Below, piece by piece: positions 11,078 through 24,542 of a DNA stretch of 64,000 nucleotides. The first letter of the stretch is position 1, and every line of letters starts with the position of its first letter. Origin of the DNA: Archegozetes longisetosus (Eukaryota > Arthropoda > Arachnida > Sarcoptiformes > Trhypochthoniidae); NCBI GenBank assembly GCA_018873245.2, contig JAEMBT020000003.1, forward strand, positions 4,359,843-4,423,842, in the 5' to 3' direction. Position numbers and translations under genes: made by a program. Under the pieces are notes generated by a model that saw nothing but the letters and a program-made list of their open reading frames with translations, was not told the origin of the DNA and ran no database searches.

Positions 11078-13281
11078 TATTTTGTGGTTTACTTGATCGA
11101 CAACTATTTGCTTTGAATGTGAATCGATTATTAGTTTCGAAATATAAACAATTATTTCACTCAATTATGAGAAATCGATCCTTCAATAATTGATTCAATA
11201 AGTTAATTGCTTTTACTGATAATCTGAAAATAATTTAATTTAGAGCCAAGTCGATCAAAGCATTTAAATGAAAGCTAAACTTGACTGAAAAGTTTGATTA
11301 ATATTTTATTAGAGATGAGCGAATGCTTGGACTCTCTCTGAGATCAATCAACAAAAAAGTTTGTTCAAGTTTAATCTTAAGTCTTAAACACTTCTATAAG
11401 TAATAAATTAATTACAAACATTATAAGGAAACCAACTAACTTTCTCACTAAAATTAAAAATCAGACTGAGTTCAAAATCTTTAAGTTAAAATATTAAAAC
11501 TTAAATTAATGAGCTCGAGCTTTGCTCATCTTATCGATGAGTTTGTAGCAAATTTTGGGCCCAAATGCTTAACTAAAATAGTAATACAGAAGCGGAACCC
11601 TTTCCGATCGCTTTACAGTTTGGCCTAACTTTTTTTTCATTTGATACATTTTTACTATTCAATTTTATTTGTGAATTGATGACTAAGTGACAAACAGAAA
11701 TCTTTTGATAAATGAATGAGTCAACGTAAGAATTATTAGAAAAACTCATTAAACTCATCATATTGATTAGCCTAATTAAAAAGTCTATCACTGATTTCGA
11801 TAAATAGATGGTCACATTGAAATTTTGATTCTTTTATCAGATTACGGGCATATAATCTCACAAAACGTTTAATATTTTCTGAGAAATAAGTGGTTGCATT
11901 GACAATCAAATTTTTCACAACAAATGTGTTGACTGAGCAAAATAGTTTTGTGAGAAGTTACTCGCAACGTTACAACTTTTAAACATTTCTCCTAAATTTT
12001 TTATCAAATTAAACACTTAGATAACCATCAAAGCATTCTTCAAAACTAGATTTTGAATTTTTTAAGAAATACTAAGTTTATTGAGTATAAGATTCTTGAA
12101 AATAAACTCTAATGCATGTCAAATTGGATTTAAACTGAGAACTTTATCAAAATATTTCACAACTGAAAACAATAGAATCAGACAGTTTTCGAGTTGAATG
12201 AATTAAATTAAGACTTTTTATTACAAAATCATAGTTATTAAGTTACCTATGAATGAAGAGAAACAGATGAGTGAACGAAATCTTTCGTAAATAGTAAGAG
12301 TTAACTTAAAGCTTAATGTATTGGCTTAACTTTTGCAAGATTGAGAACTTAACGAAAACTAATCTAAAAAATGCTCAAACTTAGTGTATTTTGATCACAT
12401 CATAGATTTAGCTATTGTATTAACATTAAAAATGTATATTAGAAATAAATAGAATTGATTTACTATTCCACAAACTTATCATTTATGATAATTATCAGTA
12501 GAGAAGACTAGAATACAATACATTATTGAGATTATGTGCCCATCTGCACAGAACAATGAAAATTTGAGGCGTAAATGTAATACCATTAGAATTTGAACAT
12601 TATTGATAATTTATTAGATAAGAGATCATTGAATTTGATTGTGAAACAATATGCAAAACTATAATGTTCTTTAGAAATGTGCGAACACGTGGTCCATCAG
12701 GTTGTACGAGTTAATGAACACAGTAGGGGAACTATCGACAAACTCACACTATTGTAAGTCTCGATAAGTCATTTCATAGATTGTACTTTTCAACCAAGCA
12801 TAATTTATGAATTTTTAACAAAATCAATTGTTTTTGATGACAAATCTATTAATAGGCTTAAAGTTGTGAGATTCTTCGGATTGCAATGGAAGTCATTTCA
12901 TTTGAGCGAACCTACACATCCAAGCCATTTTCATCCCCAAAATAGCGACTTCAATAGTAATTGAATTGTTCATTACAAACAACATTCATGAATTCAAATT
13001 CTACTCATCGCAATGAATTAAATTTTCTAAGACCTGAGTATCAGAATATTTGTAAAACCTTACTATAAAATGAAAATTCACGAGAAAGGAAAGCTCTCTC
13101 TCTAAGAATTAGTCTTGTGATCATTAACGCGAAATATAAAAAATGAATGAGAACATAGGCTTAGAGTTATAAAAGAACTTGAAATTTGGCGAGGCCTTTA
13201 TTATGAACCAAAAATGTTCAAAACAATAAAATGTAAATAATGAGGACTAATATTATAAATAGCTTCAGTTTAAAATTGATT
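11078..13281. other. 2.2 kb gap between A1CF-like start and PAIP1 stop
   Basis: AT-rich sequence without a recognisable coding region on either strand. An 80-codon open stretch at 11573-11815 (minus) resembles no family and looks random. A GC-richer patch at about 12670-12760 contains CACGTGG and could be a 5' UTR or promoter element of the A1CF-like gene. Confidence 0.45.
13197..13202 (-). other. AATAAA poly(A) signal of PAIP1
   Basis: AATAAA on the minus strand about 80 bp beyond the PAIP1 stop codon. Confidence 0.5.
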
Positions 13282-15687
13282 TCACTTGGTTTGGCCTGAA
13301 GTTTTTAAAAACTCTTCGAAAGCTTCACAAACTTCGTTATCGTCTTCATCTCCACACTGACCAAAATCATAACTATAAAATATGATTAATTATTAAATTC
13401 AAGCACATATACAGTCAAACCTATCTAATTGTGACATGCACTTAAGTGGTTTAAAATTGATAACAACTAAGCCGTGTTCTACTATGGAACTTTTATATTG
13501 CTCAAAAACCACTGAAATGCATGCCAAAGTTAGACAGGTTTAACTGTATTATCAGAATACCTTGTCTGAAAATCTTCCTCATCAGAATAGCTATTGTACT
13601 CTTCATAATAATCTCCAGCATTTGTGCTATTATTTTCACTATAACTAGGATTAAGATATGGATTAATGGCAGCAGTCGCTGATGAAATGAGAGAAGCAGT
13701 CGTCCATCCACGCTTTTGCATATCGATTATATTTGTGATTAATTCCTTCACGTAAACACTTAGGTCAGCGTTGTTGAGACAAGTTTTCATTTCCTCCATA
13801 ACCCGATTGAAGTCTTCTGTTTTCTTTTCTTTGTAATAGTTCTCCAAATTTGATCCACACAACTGTCACAAAATAAATTTGCAGTTTATATCAAAATTAT
13901 GCAAAATGTCTTCATATAAATCTTAATAGTGATCAACAAAATGAATTATTTAGAGATTTAAGTGTTCAAAAGATTTATGACGTTTTAAAAATTTAATGAA
14001 CTTGAAATAATAAGTGCTTTTCATTAATATTGAGTAAAACACCCAATCAGTTCAATCGGATTGGTGTCATTTGATTTTCTAACCTTTAATACTTGACAAA
14101 CACACTTCAGATTTTCTTTGTGAGGATTCGACATAAGCGTTAGCAACAATTGAGGCAAATATTCTGCCAATTCATTAGCCGAACAGCGAGAGTAAAGGTC
14201 GCCAATAAACATAGTTAGACCTCTAAGATAGGTTTCACTATCGTCTGAGCTTTTGATCATACTGTCACGTCTTGCGTGCTCTCTTTGACATCTTTCAAAT
14301 ATTCAGATCATTACTAATAGTTCTCAAGATATGATCAAAACTGAAATACCTTTTGAAGAGCAAAAGCTTGAATGTTGTATCCGGAGTCAAAGCTCTCAGA
14401 TTTTGCATGAAGTAAATGCAGAGCCGCACGCCGTTGTATCTGAACTGGGGGTCAACAATCGCCTGGTTTGGAAAAAAATATTCAAGTTTTACGTCAAGCA
14501 AACTACAATAACTTTCAATCGTTTCAGTACCTGATCCACAATAGTATTGACAATGGTCTGCATAACGGACTCGTCTTCATCAATATAACTATTGATGATT
14601 TCAGTCAAGTAAGCGATTCCAGTGTCATATTTATTCGGTTTAATAGTTATGGTGTCAATGAATTCTCGGAGATAACTGAGAGCTATGAAATCATCGAAGT
14701 CATGCGTTGCTGGAATTACGATCTCGTTCTCAGGATAGTTGGACCACATTTCGACTCCATTAGGAATGGATGGCGGGTTCGAAAATGTCATTGCTGTTCG
14801 TGGAACAAATTCTTTTGCAAATGGCGATAATTTACTCTCAATTGCATTTGGAGCACGAAGAGTAGAAGAGCTCGAAATTGAGGATGAATTCTGTTGTTGT
14901 GGTTTTGATTCTGTATATCAACCAATTATTCAAATCAACAAAGTTATGAGTTTCAAAGTTAATCATTAATCAATGATAGAGTTGAAAGCCTTTCTCAAAA
15001 TTTTTGAAGGCTTTCAAGTACAACTGCAATATTTGATATTTAGGGCTACAATGACTCGAGATTGCGTCTGGCTTCAATTGCTTTTCAATTAAATTCTATT
15101 TAATTGTGATAGCTTATAGCCAAATATCAAATATGTATTTCAGTATTTCAAGGACTTTTGTATGATTTACGACTTGAGTTTCCTAAAACTGGTAACAAAT
15201 CATACGAACTAACATATGACTTGATAAACAAATCGCTGTTGCAGATAATCGCAAAAATGCACTATCTTCAAAAAATACAACTGGTTTTATATAATAATGC
15301 GTATGTACAACAAGTTATTGATATTAAAAAATGTTTGCCAATATAATCAAATGAAATATAAGGACCTGATGGAAGCCAGGACAGAGTATTACTAGAGACA
15401 TCTCCACCACCAATACTGTTATAATTGTTGTCATTTTCACGAATTGATAATAAGTTCGTTTGTTGTGTCAAATCAACCATTGCCTCATTGTTTGATACAT
15501 TGTTTGGTCGTCTTAAGTGGCCATCAGATACGACTGTACTATAATTCAATCCTTCATTGACAAACACATCAGACCGTAATTGTCGCCCAAAATCATTATT
15601 ACTGATAAGATTCATGTCGTTCTGTTGTCCACCAGTTGTTCGCTGCAAATTATAACCACCTTCTGAATGAGACTTGAAAGAATCCAT
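13282..15687 (-). CDS. PAIP1: Poly(A)-binding protein-interacting protein 1, 6 exons
   Basis: Exons (minus): 15366-15687, 14531-14910, 14350-14462, 14084-14291, 13561-13862, 13282-13372; 471 aa (human 479). Residues 1-110 are Asn/Ser-rich. A PAM2 motif, KLSPFAKEFVPR, near residues 130-145 fits binding to the MLLE domain of PABP. A MIF4G-type helical domain follows (about 160-370), with FRYNGVRLCIYF and LTMFIGDLYSR as its clearest pieces. The acidic C-terminus (EEDFQT, then EVCEAFEEFLK) corresponds to the PAM1 region of human PAIP1. The family bridges PABP to eIF4A/eIF3 in the cytoplasm and stimulates translation of polyadenylated mRNA. Intron 1 (455 bp) has a weak GTCCTT donor, so the exon 1/2 boundary is the least certain; the rest are short GT-AG introns. 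CTIF-like proteins share the fold but lack this PAM2. Confidence 0.9.
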
Positions 15688-17158
15688 GTTTTATTTGCTA
15701 TGAATATTTCAAGACTCGGATCCTTTCTGTAAAATACAAACAATTATGTCATAAATAGATCGTTTCAATTATTACTTAATTATATTATTGTCAATCAATA
15801 AAACAACTCAATAGTTATTTAATTTATTCTGAATCGAAAAATAATTAAATAATTACTCGATTCATATTTAATTGTTTTAAACAAAAACATACCATAAATA
15901 ATAAAATAACTCAAAATCAATTGTACAATTAAGAAATGATAAAACTGTTTTTCGACTAATGATTGCTCTGTTGAAAAATTAAGTTTTAATTAGTTGTTAA
16001 ATTCGATTATTGCTTAAAAACGAATCATTCATTGTGTTGTAGAAGCCATTCATTAGTTTGTGGGATAGATATAAACAGATTGTCTGTCAGTTGTGAGAAA
16101 GGATTTATCACTGAAAAACTCACTCTTACTGTACTGCTATTCACAATGGGATTGTGGGGAAAATACGTCGTTCGTTCAGAAATTTCAGTGAAACTTCCAA
16201 TTTTAGTTATATCAATTATCTGTCTTTTGGGAAAATACTTAATGCGTTTTAAATCCAATGATTCATGTCTAAAGGTCTTTATCAACTTTATTTCAAGTCT
16301 AAACTTGATCATAAGTTCACTTTTGAAGCATACCTATTGCATCAGTTGCTCTAGCCTTAAATCTAACTTTTTGTGTTTCAATTAATCGTTTAATTCTAGT
16401 GGCAATCGTACAGATAAATTCAAATAAGGTTAAAATGTAGATACTCATCCAAACATCAGTTTGGAAGATGTGTTAGAATTATGTTTTGATTGAAGTAACA
16501 TAATCTAAAATTGAATGCTTGCCTTGTTAGTCCAATACTCTAAATGATAAGCCATTAAGACTTGGGTTTCTCATTAAGATTTTCATAGTAATAGAAAATG
16601 TTGGCAAATTACTATCAGTAACTTTTGCAATAAAACAGTTGAAAGTGAACCCATATCTGATATGATGAGTAAACGATTAATTTAACGCTTTTATGAATTT
16701 GACTGTATGCAAGTAATGAATGAGTTCCTCTGATATAAGCTTGATTATTTTGGAAAATTTCCAATCATTTTTCTATAGCTTTATAAAGTTGGCAAACAGA
16801 ATTGCTATATCAATCCCTATTGATTCATGGTCAGTGAAAGTTTTGTTGACTCAAAGGAAAACTAACTTTTTAAATCGATCTAGTTATTGAAAGATAGTAT
16901 AATACTGACTATGACATCAGGAAACTAGTCGGTAAACTGTAAATTATGAACTAATTATCGGAACATCTGGTCTATTTTATAAATTTTTATTGAAATTGGT
17001 TAATTTAATTGTTTACAATTCTAGAATTAAGGCCTCAATATTCTTTAATACAGTAAAATAGAAACTAATGTTAATATTGATAAGTATTTATATAAATAAA
17101 ACAATTGCCTTAAACAAAAGCTCTAATATTAAATATAAACATATTTTGATTTGATAAC
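15688..17158. other. 1.5 kb gap between PAIP1 start and SARA stop
   Basis: Contains the PAIP1 promoter, the SARA 3' UTR (minus-strand AATAAA at 16986-16991) and two unidentified open stretches on the minus strand at 16025-16312 and 16326-16448. Nothing else recognised. Confidence 0.45.
16025..16312 (-). CDS. Unidentified small ORF, 95 codons
   Basis: Starts with a true ATG and reads 95 codons to a stop. The product is basic at its N-terminus (KFRLEIKLIKTFRHESLDLK) and has a segment rich in beta-forming residues, VNSSTVRVSFSVINPFSQL, near its end. I do not recognise a family. A 95-codon frame is long for such AT-rich DNA, but the frame on the opposite strand is also open, so composition may be responsible. 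It could be a terminal exon: a CCTTTAG acceptor lies inside it. A second open stretch just upstream (16326-16448, hydrophobic then basic) does not join it in frame by a normal intron. Confidence 0.25.
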   Translation of the reverse strand: MIKFRLEIKLIKTFRHESLDLKRIKYFPKRQIIDITKIGSFTEISERTTYFPHNPIVNSSTVRVSFSVINPFSQLTDNLFISIPQTNEWLLQHNE

Positions 17159-20100
17159 TTATTTAACTAAAATATGAAACAACAATTCCATGACAAGCAA
17201 GTCTTCAATTCCAGTGGCTATGTTTTCCATAATGACTGGTATGAGAGCACCATCAAGTTCACTGGTATATATTGAAGGCAATGGCGTTCCTTTACTTCCT
17301 GCTTCATATCCAACCTTTAAAACCGATTAATTCAATTTCAATTCAATAGTTCATTAAATCAATAATAATTTCGATTAAGCTCTGAGTATAAGTAAAATTG
17401 TTAACGATTCTGTTAATACCTTATCCATATCTAAGTTGATTCTTAAACCAATTTTAGTTAAGCCATTTTCATGCAATTGATCCAAATATGAAGTCAGTGC
17501 CAAACAAAATGCTTGAGATACCATTTCAGCCAATCTGCTTGGATCCAATGAATCAGATCTGAATGAAAAATTAAAATTTGAACATCAAACTTAAATATCC
17601 ATAGCGCACGAAATTTCGAAAATACCTTCTGCTAGACTCATTCATATGAAGGAAAAATACTTCAGTCCAACGTATCACAAATTTATCATTAGTATAGTCA
17701 GTTCCATTGTAAATTCTGACGCTTTGGATTCCCTCGAGGTTTGAGCCGTCTATAGGACTCCGAACTCTGTGATACATAGAATAATACTTTAATAACTTAA
17801 GTAAATAAATCCATTATTAAAGTTTAAATTATAATGAAATCCATACCCAAGATTAACATTAGTGTCTTCTTCACTCCACAAAAGATGTATGGCTTCGTCA
17901 GGTTCAGTCACATTTATTTTTCCGCAATTAATCACATAATCTTTCATATCCTTTAGACAATTTCTCAACTCAGACATAGTATTCGGTGGTATTTGCACAA
18001 GAAGTCCGTCCTCAACAATACTCATTTTAGCGGTCAGTCCAGTACTTGACTTAAGTGCTCCGCTAAACACTATAAAACTAGCAGCAGTGATCTTTCGCGC
18101 GGCCCCTTCTATGTTAATAGACTGCGTTTGATATTGTCCATCATCGTTTTGTATACAAACTAGATGTGAGTCTGCCTTAAGACTAAAATTAGCACCGAAT
18201 GCCAGCACATGTTCGTTGCTATTAGTCAGAACTTTCGAAACTTTCTCATAACGATTTCGAGGCAAATGAACAGTGATTTTCTTTTCTTCTAAATGAATGA
18301 CCAAACCCGGCACTATTGGTAGAGTGTACTGAAAGTTACGGAAATCCTGCCAAGTGATTCAAAAAATTAATTCAATCAAATTGAATGGAATAATAATTTG
18401 TTAGTTACTTACAGCCAAAACATTCATGATTGTGTGACCAATTTCACAATAGGCAGGTTTTCTGCATCGATAGCTCACTATAGGACACGGATAGTCTATA
18501 ACAAAAGTTAAATCATTTAAATGCCAACTGCTGTCTATGATTTGACAGTCAAAATGTTGAAAAGCTTACATTTATATTCTGCTCCGAGACGTAATAAGAG
18601 TCTCAAAGGAAAAACTTTAGCCCATGGAATCTCCCATTTGTGGATCAAAATACCGATAAGAAAAGGTGGTGCAGGCATTATCAACTTATTGAAACATTGC
18701 AGAGTGGGTCTTATGAAAAGAAATCCACTGTTATCTTTGTTCCCAAACAGACCATCAGGAAAGTAGACATGACTCAGATCATTGAAAGCAGTTCCTGACG
18801 GTTAATAATTACAAATTATTCTTTCTGTAAATTTTTTTCAGTTAATCGTTTTATACCTTTACTCGCATTGTCATAAACAAAAGTGAATAAACGAAAAATA
18901 TCACGAGGAAATGTATCTTCTTCTGGAAGACGTTCTAAAGTGACAAGTAATTCGTCCTGACCTATAGTCGCCAAACCTTTTGTGGTAAATGTCCAGCATT
19001 CGTTTTGAATACAACAGTCCTCTTCAAAATTTAATAATCAATCATTTAATTTATTCAACTTGAAAACTAGTTTTGTAAGATTGAAAACTTACTGAAAACA
19101 AGCTTCGCGTGAACGTGCAAATTCTTAGTCACAGCAAATATGACAGGACATAAATCTTTATTCTTCATTAGTTCAATCAGAGTTAGAATGGAAGGCTTGC
19201 TCTTCGATGGGTTATTGCACGTTAAATCATAATAATTAATAATTGGCGGTAAAGTGCCATTTGAGTCAGTTATCTGAATTCGGCTCGCTTTCGATTTTCT
19301 CGAAGTTAGACCCGATTGCTGTGAGCTTACACCCTCGACTGGAGGAGATTTTAACTTGAGCTGAACTCTACCCGGACGGCGGAGAAATGGCAGACCTTGA
19401 GAATGATCGCCAGACTCAGTCAAGTCTCCACCCGGACGTATGCCGTCAGAAAATACAACTTGCTTCGGTTCACCTCTTGGTCGGTCGCCTCTTTTCAATA
19501 CCCCAACAGGAACCATAACAGTGGGCGGCGGTCTATTAATTGCATCTTGTGATTGTTCTAATGGAGATATCGTTGAACAATATTCTGAAGGGTTATTAGG
19601 ATCAGGAGATCTTATATTTTGCGCGTTGCTGTGACCCGAAGCTGAATCATTGTATAAGCTATCGGGACCTAGTATTGAAGGACTTGATTGGTTGCTATCA
19701 CTTGCACTTCGCTCTATTTCTGCGACTGCCATATTCAGGATTAGAATTATTTTGAGTTATCAAAATTTCTATCATATTTCTAATAGTTTATAACTTACTT
19801 CGTGCTAATATTGAATAACAGATTTGACAAACCCTGGCATCTTTATTATCCAAATAAACCAATTTTGCCCTATGATTGCAGCATTGAGCACATAATACTT
19901 TTCCACACGCTCTAAAATGTAAATTTTGCATATCGTCAATTAATCATCTCAGTTGAGTCACTTTCAAGTAAATATTTTTGTCAAATTAATTCTAAAACAG
20001 TTTAACATATATTTGGAGTTTTTCGTTGTTTACGCATACTATATGAATAGCTGCTCATTTGAAGTGTGTTTTAGTTTACATGCATAAGGATTGTATAAAC

Positions 20101-22009
20101 AAAGAACTGATTAAAAAATAATAAAAATACTATATATAGATCTAAAACTTTTTTATTAAGTGCAGAAATACCTGCAATGATGTCTTCTTTTCAGAACAGT
20201 AAACTTGATATCGCAATGCATACACATTTGCGTTTCCTGATCAGGAATCCAAAAAGGCTTAACTTTGCCTAACATTTGTTCGTCTTCACTCAATCCATTG
20301 GTCAAGTCTTGTCTCAAATGTTCATTATTTTCTCTGAAGTTGTTATTAATTGGCACATCATTGCTATCACTTGCTTCAGTGTTCGCCACAATTTCTCCGT
20401 TTGCCACTGAATTAACAGATATTGCATTTGAAAGGATTGGAAGAGTGTTTGGACGCAAGACTTTAGATGGAATGTTTTCATCAGAATGTTGAATAGATTC
20501 ATTTTGATTATAGTTACAATTATTCTTATCATCCTCTAGTGATTGTATCGAAATGTTATTTTGAGAACTAATATCGTATTCAGAAAAATCTTGGATTTGA
20601 TCGTTTTCTTCATTAGAAACACTTGAAGTCGACTGACTTATTGATGTTAGATCTTTATCTGGATTTGTAATAATCAACTCTTCATTTGTCAGCTCTGATA
20701 CAATCGGTTCATTCGATACCTCAACTATATTATCATTTGAGTTGACATCCAAATTATTCAATCCACTAGTCTCATACTCGTTGAGGTCACTTAAGTATTT
20801 ATCGATATCATGTTCAGTCAAGTCGTCGATGTTCACTTCAATATCACTGAATTTCACAACATTTGAACAACTATTAATATTGTTTTCGATCGAGTTTGTC
20901 TCAGATTTTTCATCGCATTCTTCAGTTAACAGATCGATTTTTGTACTGGAGTCAGATTTACTTTCGACAAATGTCTGTTGATTTAGTTCAGTGATATTTT
21001 CTGATGAGAGACATTCTTCGCTCTGATTATATTGAGTCACATCAATCTCTGGTGTAATTTCATTGAAAGTTGAGCTAATTTCCGAAACGTCATTCTCTGT
21101 TGAATTGACACCGTTTTCAACTACATCTGTATGATCTTCGATATCATTTTGAGTCTGACTTATTGCCGAACCCTTTTCCTCAATTTCTTGATCAACTAAT
21201 TGAAGCGAATTCGAGGGCAATAACTTTATCTCAATTTGTCCATCAGAAAGCTTTCTATTGTTGTCAGTCAAACCCTTATTTGAATCTACATTTTGGTCAA
21301 TTGAAACGTAAAGTACTTCATCAGATATTTCTTCCTCACTAGAAGTGGTGTCGAGGTCATAATCATTTGGTTGTTGTGATAGTTCTGTATTCCATTTGGC
21401 ATGTTCTAACAGTGAAGAAATCAACCTGTTTTTTTCAATCTCTTCACTATCTTCTTTTTTATCGCTCGGTTCTTGAGCATCAGTATTGCTTTCATTGTTC
21501 AAAGTCTGTTTATTTTGATCGCTGTCTAAATCTGGATGTGTTTCAATTGGTTTAATACTGATTCCGAACTCAGCTTCAGATGAGTCCAACCTTTCGATGG
21601 TATGGCTATCGATATAAGTAGAAAATATTCGTTTGTAGTGATTGTTTGGCGCTGAAGACGAAGAGCTCTCGCTTGTCGTGAGACCTGTTCTATTATTACA
21701 ATCTTCACGATAAGCGTAAATATTAGGATAATTATTGCTATTATAACCAAATGTATCGCAGTTCGCAATCTTCATGAGTGATGGCGGACGTGCTCTATCG
21801 CTATCATCTGTTATCACATCATAAATACTTAATTATACTTAATTGCATTTTGGTTTAGGGTTAGTGCGATTTAAAATCAGTTTCAATCACAACATAGTTG
21901 ACAGAATGAATAATAATAATTATATATAAATAAAACTAAATTAGAACAAACCGTCATTTTCTTCGAGTTCGTCCAAAATACTGTCCAAATCAACCGCAAA
22001 TTTATCCAT
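17159..22009 (-). CDS. ZFYVE9: Smad anchor for receptor activation (SARA/ZFYVE9), 11 exons
   Basis: Exons (minus): 21952-22009, 20172-21807, 19799-19911, 19093-19725, 18857-19021, 18570-18794, 18413-18495, 17847-18346, 17626-17766, 17420-17558, 17159-17314; 1282 aa. The N-terminus MDKFAVDLDSILDELEEN matches the SARA/endofin start. Residues 20-530 are acidic, Ser/Asn-rich and disordered. A FYVE finger follows at about 535-605: WIPD, RRHHCR, then CGKVLCAQCC and VCQICYSIL, with all ligand cysteines present. It should bind PI3P on early endosomes. The C-terminal half matches the SARA/endofin domain (VIFAVTKNLHVHAKL, QNECWTFTTKGL). A short region between FYVE and this domain would be the Smad-binding segment. 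SARA presents Smad2/3 to TGF-beta receptors and marks signalling endosomes; endofin (ZFYVE16) is the alternative. Head-to-head with DCTN4. Confidence 0.93.
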
Positions 22010-22502
22010 TTTTTAGTAATTTGTCATTAGCTTAATATCGATAACAGCATGACGAAAATTGAATAAATAATAAAACTTGATTAATAGTAAGAATAATTTG
22101 AATAATTATGCATTAAATTACTATCGAAAACAGTAATTAAACGATTGGATAATATAATTGATAAACACATTCATCACACAAACATTTAATTTATGTCATA
22201 TGATTGACTGTAATGTCACTATTACTGATTCATAATTTACGTCAGTTAATCTCATATTCAATTAATTGATCTATTCAGAGTAATATTTAATTTAAGCCAA
22301 AGGAATAGAAGTTGAAGTTTGTGAAACACTATTAAAATTGAATTCATTTATGAAGAACTTAAATTATTGTGGCTTAAACAATTTATAAGTCATTGAAAAT
22401 CAGATGATATTAATTGGAAAATTTTACGTTTTTTATTGTGTTGAGTTAGAGTTAGCTAAGACAATAGTTTATTAGATTTTTATAATCAAAATATTTAGAA
22501 TA
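22010..22502. promoter_or_regulatory. Bidirectional promoter region SARA/DCTN4
   Basis: 493 bp separate the two start codons. The DREF-type core TATCGATA lies at 22036-22043, 27 bp upstream of the SARA ATG. No coding sequence is visible. Confidence 0.5.
22036..22043. promoter_or_regulatory. DRE-like motif TATCGATA
   Basis: An exact copy of the palindromic DREF site core, known in Drosophila housekeeping promoters, lies in the SARA/DCTN4 divergent promoter. An 8 bp AT-rich word can occur by chance, so its position is the main support. Confidence 0.35.
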
Positions 22503-24396
22503 ATGTCTAAAATGAGCTCTAATTTAATTCCAGAAATATTCGACAGCAAACGAGTGACATATGAGTGCAGTTGTGGTTCACTTAAATCGATTCACAGGAT
22601 CTATTTCTGTCGTCATTGCCATCAACTGAGATGTCGAGACTGTGTGTCACACGAGGTTCTAATTAATTAATAAGAATTTAATTTTGATTTGAATATAGAT
22701 TCAAATGATTTGATAATTAATTTGAAGGTTGATTCGCAATACTGCCAACACTGTCTAGAATACATTCCTTCGATCGATGCTAAGCTCAAGAAGAATAAGT
22801 AAGAAATCGGCTTAAACTTTTCATTATAAAACGATTGAGTTTCTGAACTAATCATAGAAATATGATTAATGTTTACATTAAAGGTGTGCCTCTTGTTTTC
22901 AATGTCCCTCATGTACGCATACGCTGACTACAAGAGCTCTTATCACTCAAGTACCGAATCCAAACGAACCCGGTCAAACATTACATAAAAAAGTATTTTT
23001 TCTTATCTGCTATTATTGTCGTTGGTCTTCAAGAGATATTGGAATTCCTGATCAATCAGTCGGTGAGATATTCAGATTTAATTCCGAGTTGTATTGAATT
23101 CTTAAAAGCATTTTAATTTGAAATGTGTCTGTATTCAAGTTAAACGTTTGTAGAAATGACATTAGCTTAAAACGAAATTAGCCTTAGAACAAACATATTA
23201 AACTTTATCATAATTTCTAAAATGTTTGATCGTTTTATAGCAAGTGGTAATTGGCCTGAATTAGAGGTACCAAACGCCAAACGAATTGATGTACTTTTTG
23301 ATCACTATCGAATGTTAGCTCAAAAAGAAAAGTTAGAGAAAGAAAAGAAAAGAATAAGTCCCCGATCTGCTATTATTTTACTCGATAAATATGGTATAAC
23401 ACCTTCACTATCGCCTAAAGCGACTGCTACTCTACGCGCAAAAATGGCTAGAAGTAGTTCTGGTTTCTCTTTGGCTGACCTCAAGTCTCCGACAGAGATT
23501 AATGATTTCGATTCATCTGTTGCTACGGATGATATCAAAGAGCTAGACATTAATTTGTATTATAACAACGATGAAGCAGAAGAAATAGATGTAACACAAA
23601 AGACAACATTAACCCAAAAGTTAATGCAAGTGGAGGTCCAACCGAGCGATTCGAGCCAATTATATCCAGTCAGTCAAATGCTCTTGGTCAAGCGTTCGTT
23701 AAGATGCAAACAATGTGACCATAATTTGAGTAAACCTGAATATAATCCTTCGTCTATCAAATTCAAGATACAATTGTCAGCTTAGTAAGAATTATTACAC
23801 CCATTCTCAACACAAATATTCTTGTTTATTTAACTTTTTCCCTATATATTATACTTTCAATAGCTATCATATACCAGAATTACGGATCAAGTCATTACCG
23901 GAACTGAAGAGAAATCAAGAGTTTCGACTTGAAATGACTTTACAAAATCCTACTCCATATGTTCTTCACGTTACTTTCCTCCCTGTTGAGGAAACTGCAA
24001 ATCAAACTGCGAAAATAGTATTACCTAATGTTGTGATGCAGTTGTCTCCAAAAGACGATACAGCAGACTTAGATGTCGACCAAAATTTTCATTCTCAGTT
24101 TAATGACGATAAGAGGTTAGTATCATTTGGCTCCATTCTCAACCAAACGTTGACTCCTATGATTCTAATTTTTGTTTTTCAGTGTTATTTCTTTTCGCAA
24201 AGGAAACAAATTAGGTTTCTATGTAACAGTCACTCCATTAGGGTCAGGTGATTGTGTATTTAAGATGAGAATGAAACACGATTTCGTGAATACAGTAATT
24301 CAATCGCATAGTAGTGGTAGTGACAGACAGCCACAAGTATCGTGGATTACGCATCAAATATCAATCAATTTGGGAAAATTTACGCAAGAAATATAA
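22503..24396 (+). CDS. DCTN4: Dynactin subunit 4 (p62), 6 exons
   Basis: Exons: 22503-22655, 22728-22798, 22884-23062, 23241-23784, 23864-24115, 24183-24396; 470 aa (human 460). The N-terminus is a zinc-binding Cys-rich region: YECSCGSLKSIHRIYFCRHC, CRDCVSHEV, then the CxxC pairs CQHC, CASCFQCPSC and YYCRWSSRDIG. The C-terminal half has the family blocks YHIPELRIKSLP, NPTPYVLHVTF and RMKHDFVNTV. p62 sits at the pointed end of the Arp1 filament of dynactin and helps dynein attach to cargo. All introns are GT-AG. The start ATG lies eight codons before the family-conserved region, with a second ATG at codon 4. Convergent with LSM7, 146 bp between stops. Confidence 0.94.
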
Positions 24397-24477
24397 TTTA
24401 TATCAAATTTATTTAAAATAAGTAACTTTAGTCGAATCACAATTTTTGAAAAATCAAATTAATGTTTAATTTATTTG

Positions 24478-24483
24478 AATAAA
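24478..24483 (+). other. AATAAA poly(A) signal of DCTN4
   Basis: AATAAA 82 bp after the DCTN4 stop codon and 60 bp before the convergent LSM7 stop, so the two transcripts end very close together. Confidence 0.55.
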
Positions 24484-24542
24484 ACGTTTTTATTGGAAAA
24501 ATGAAGTGTTCGGAACTATTTTACATAAAATATGAAAATAAT

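Noticed and set aside
16032-16385. 117-codon plus-strand frame, hydrophobic and Cys-rich
   Set aside because: Opens on TTG, not ATG, and mirrors the minus-strand 95-codon frame; no family recognised.
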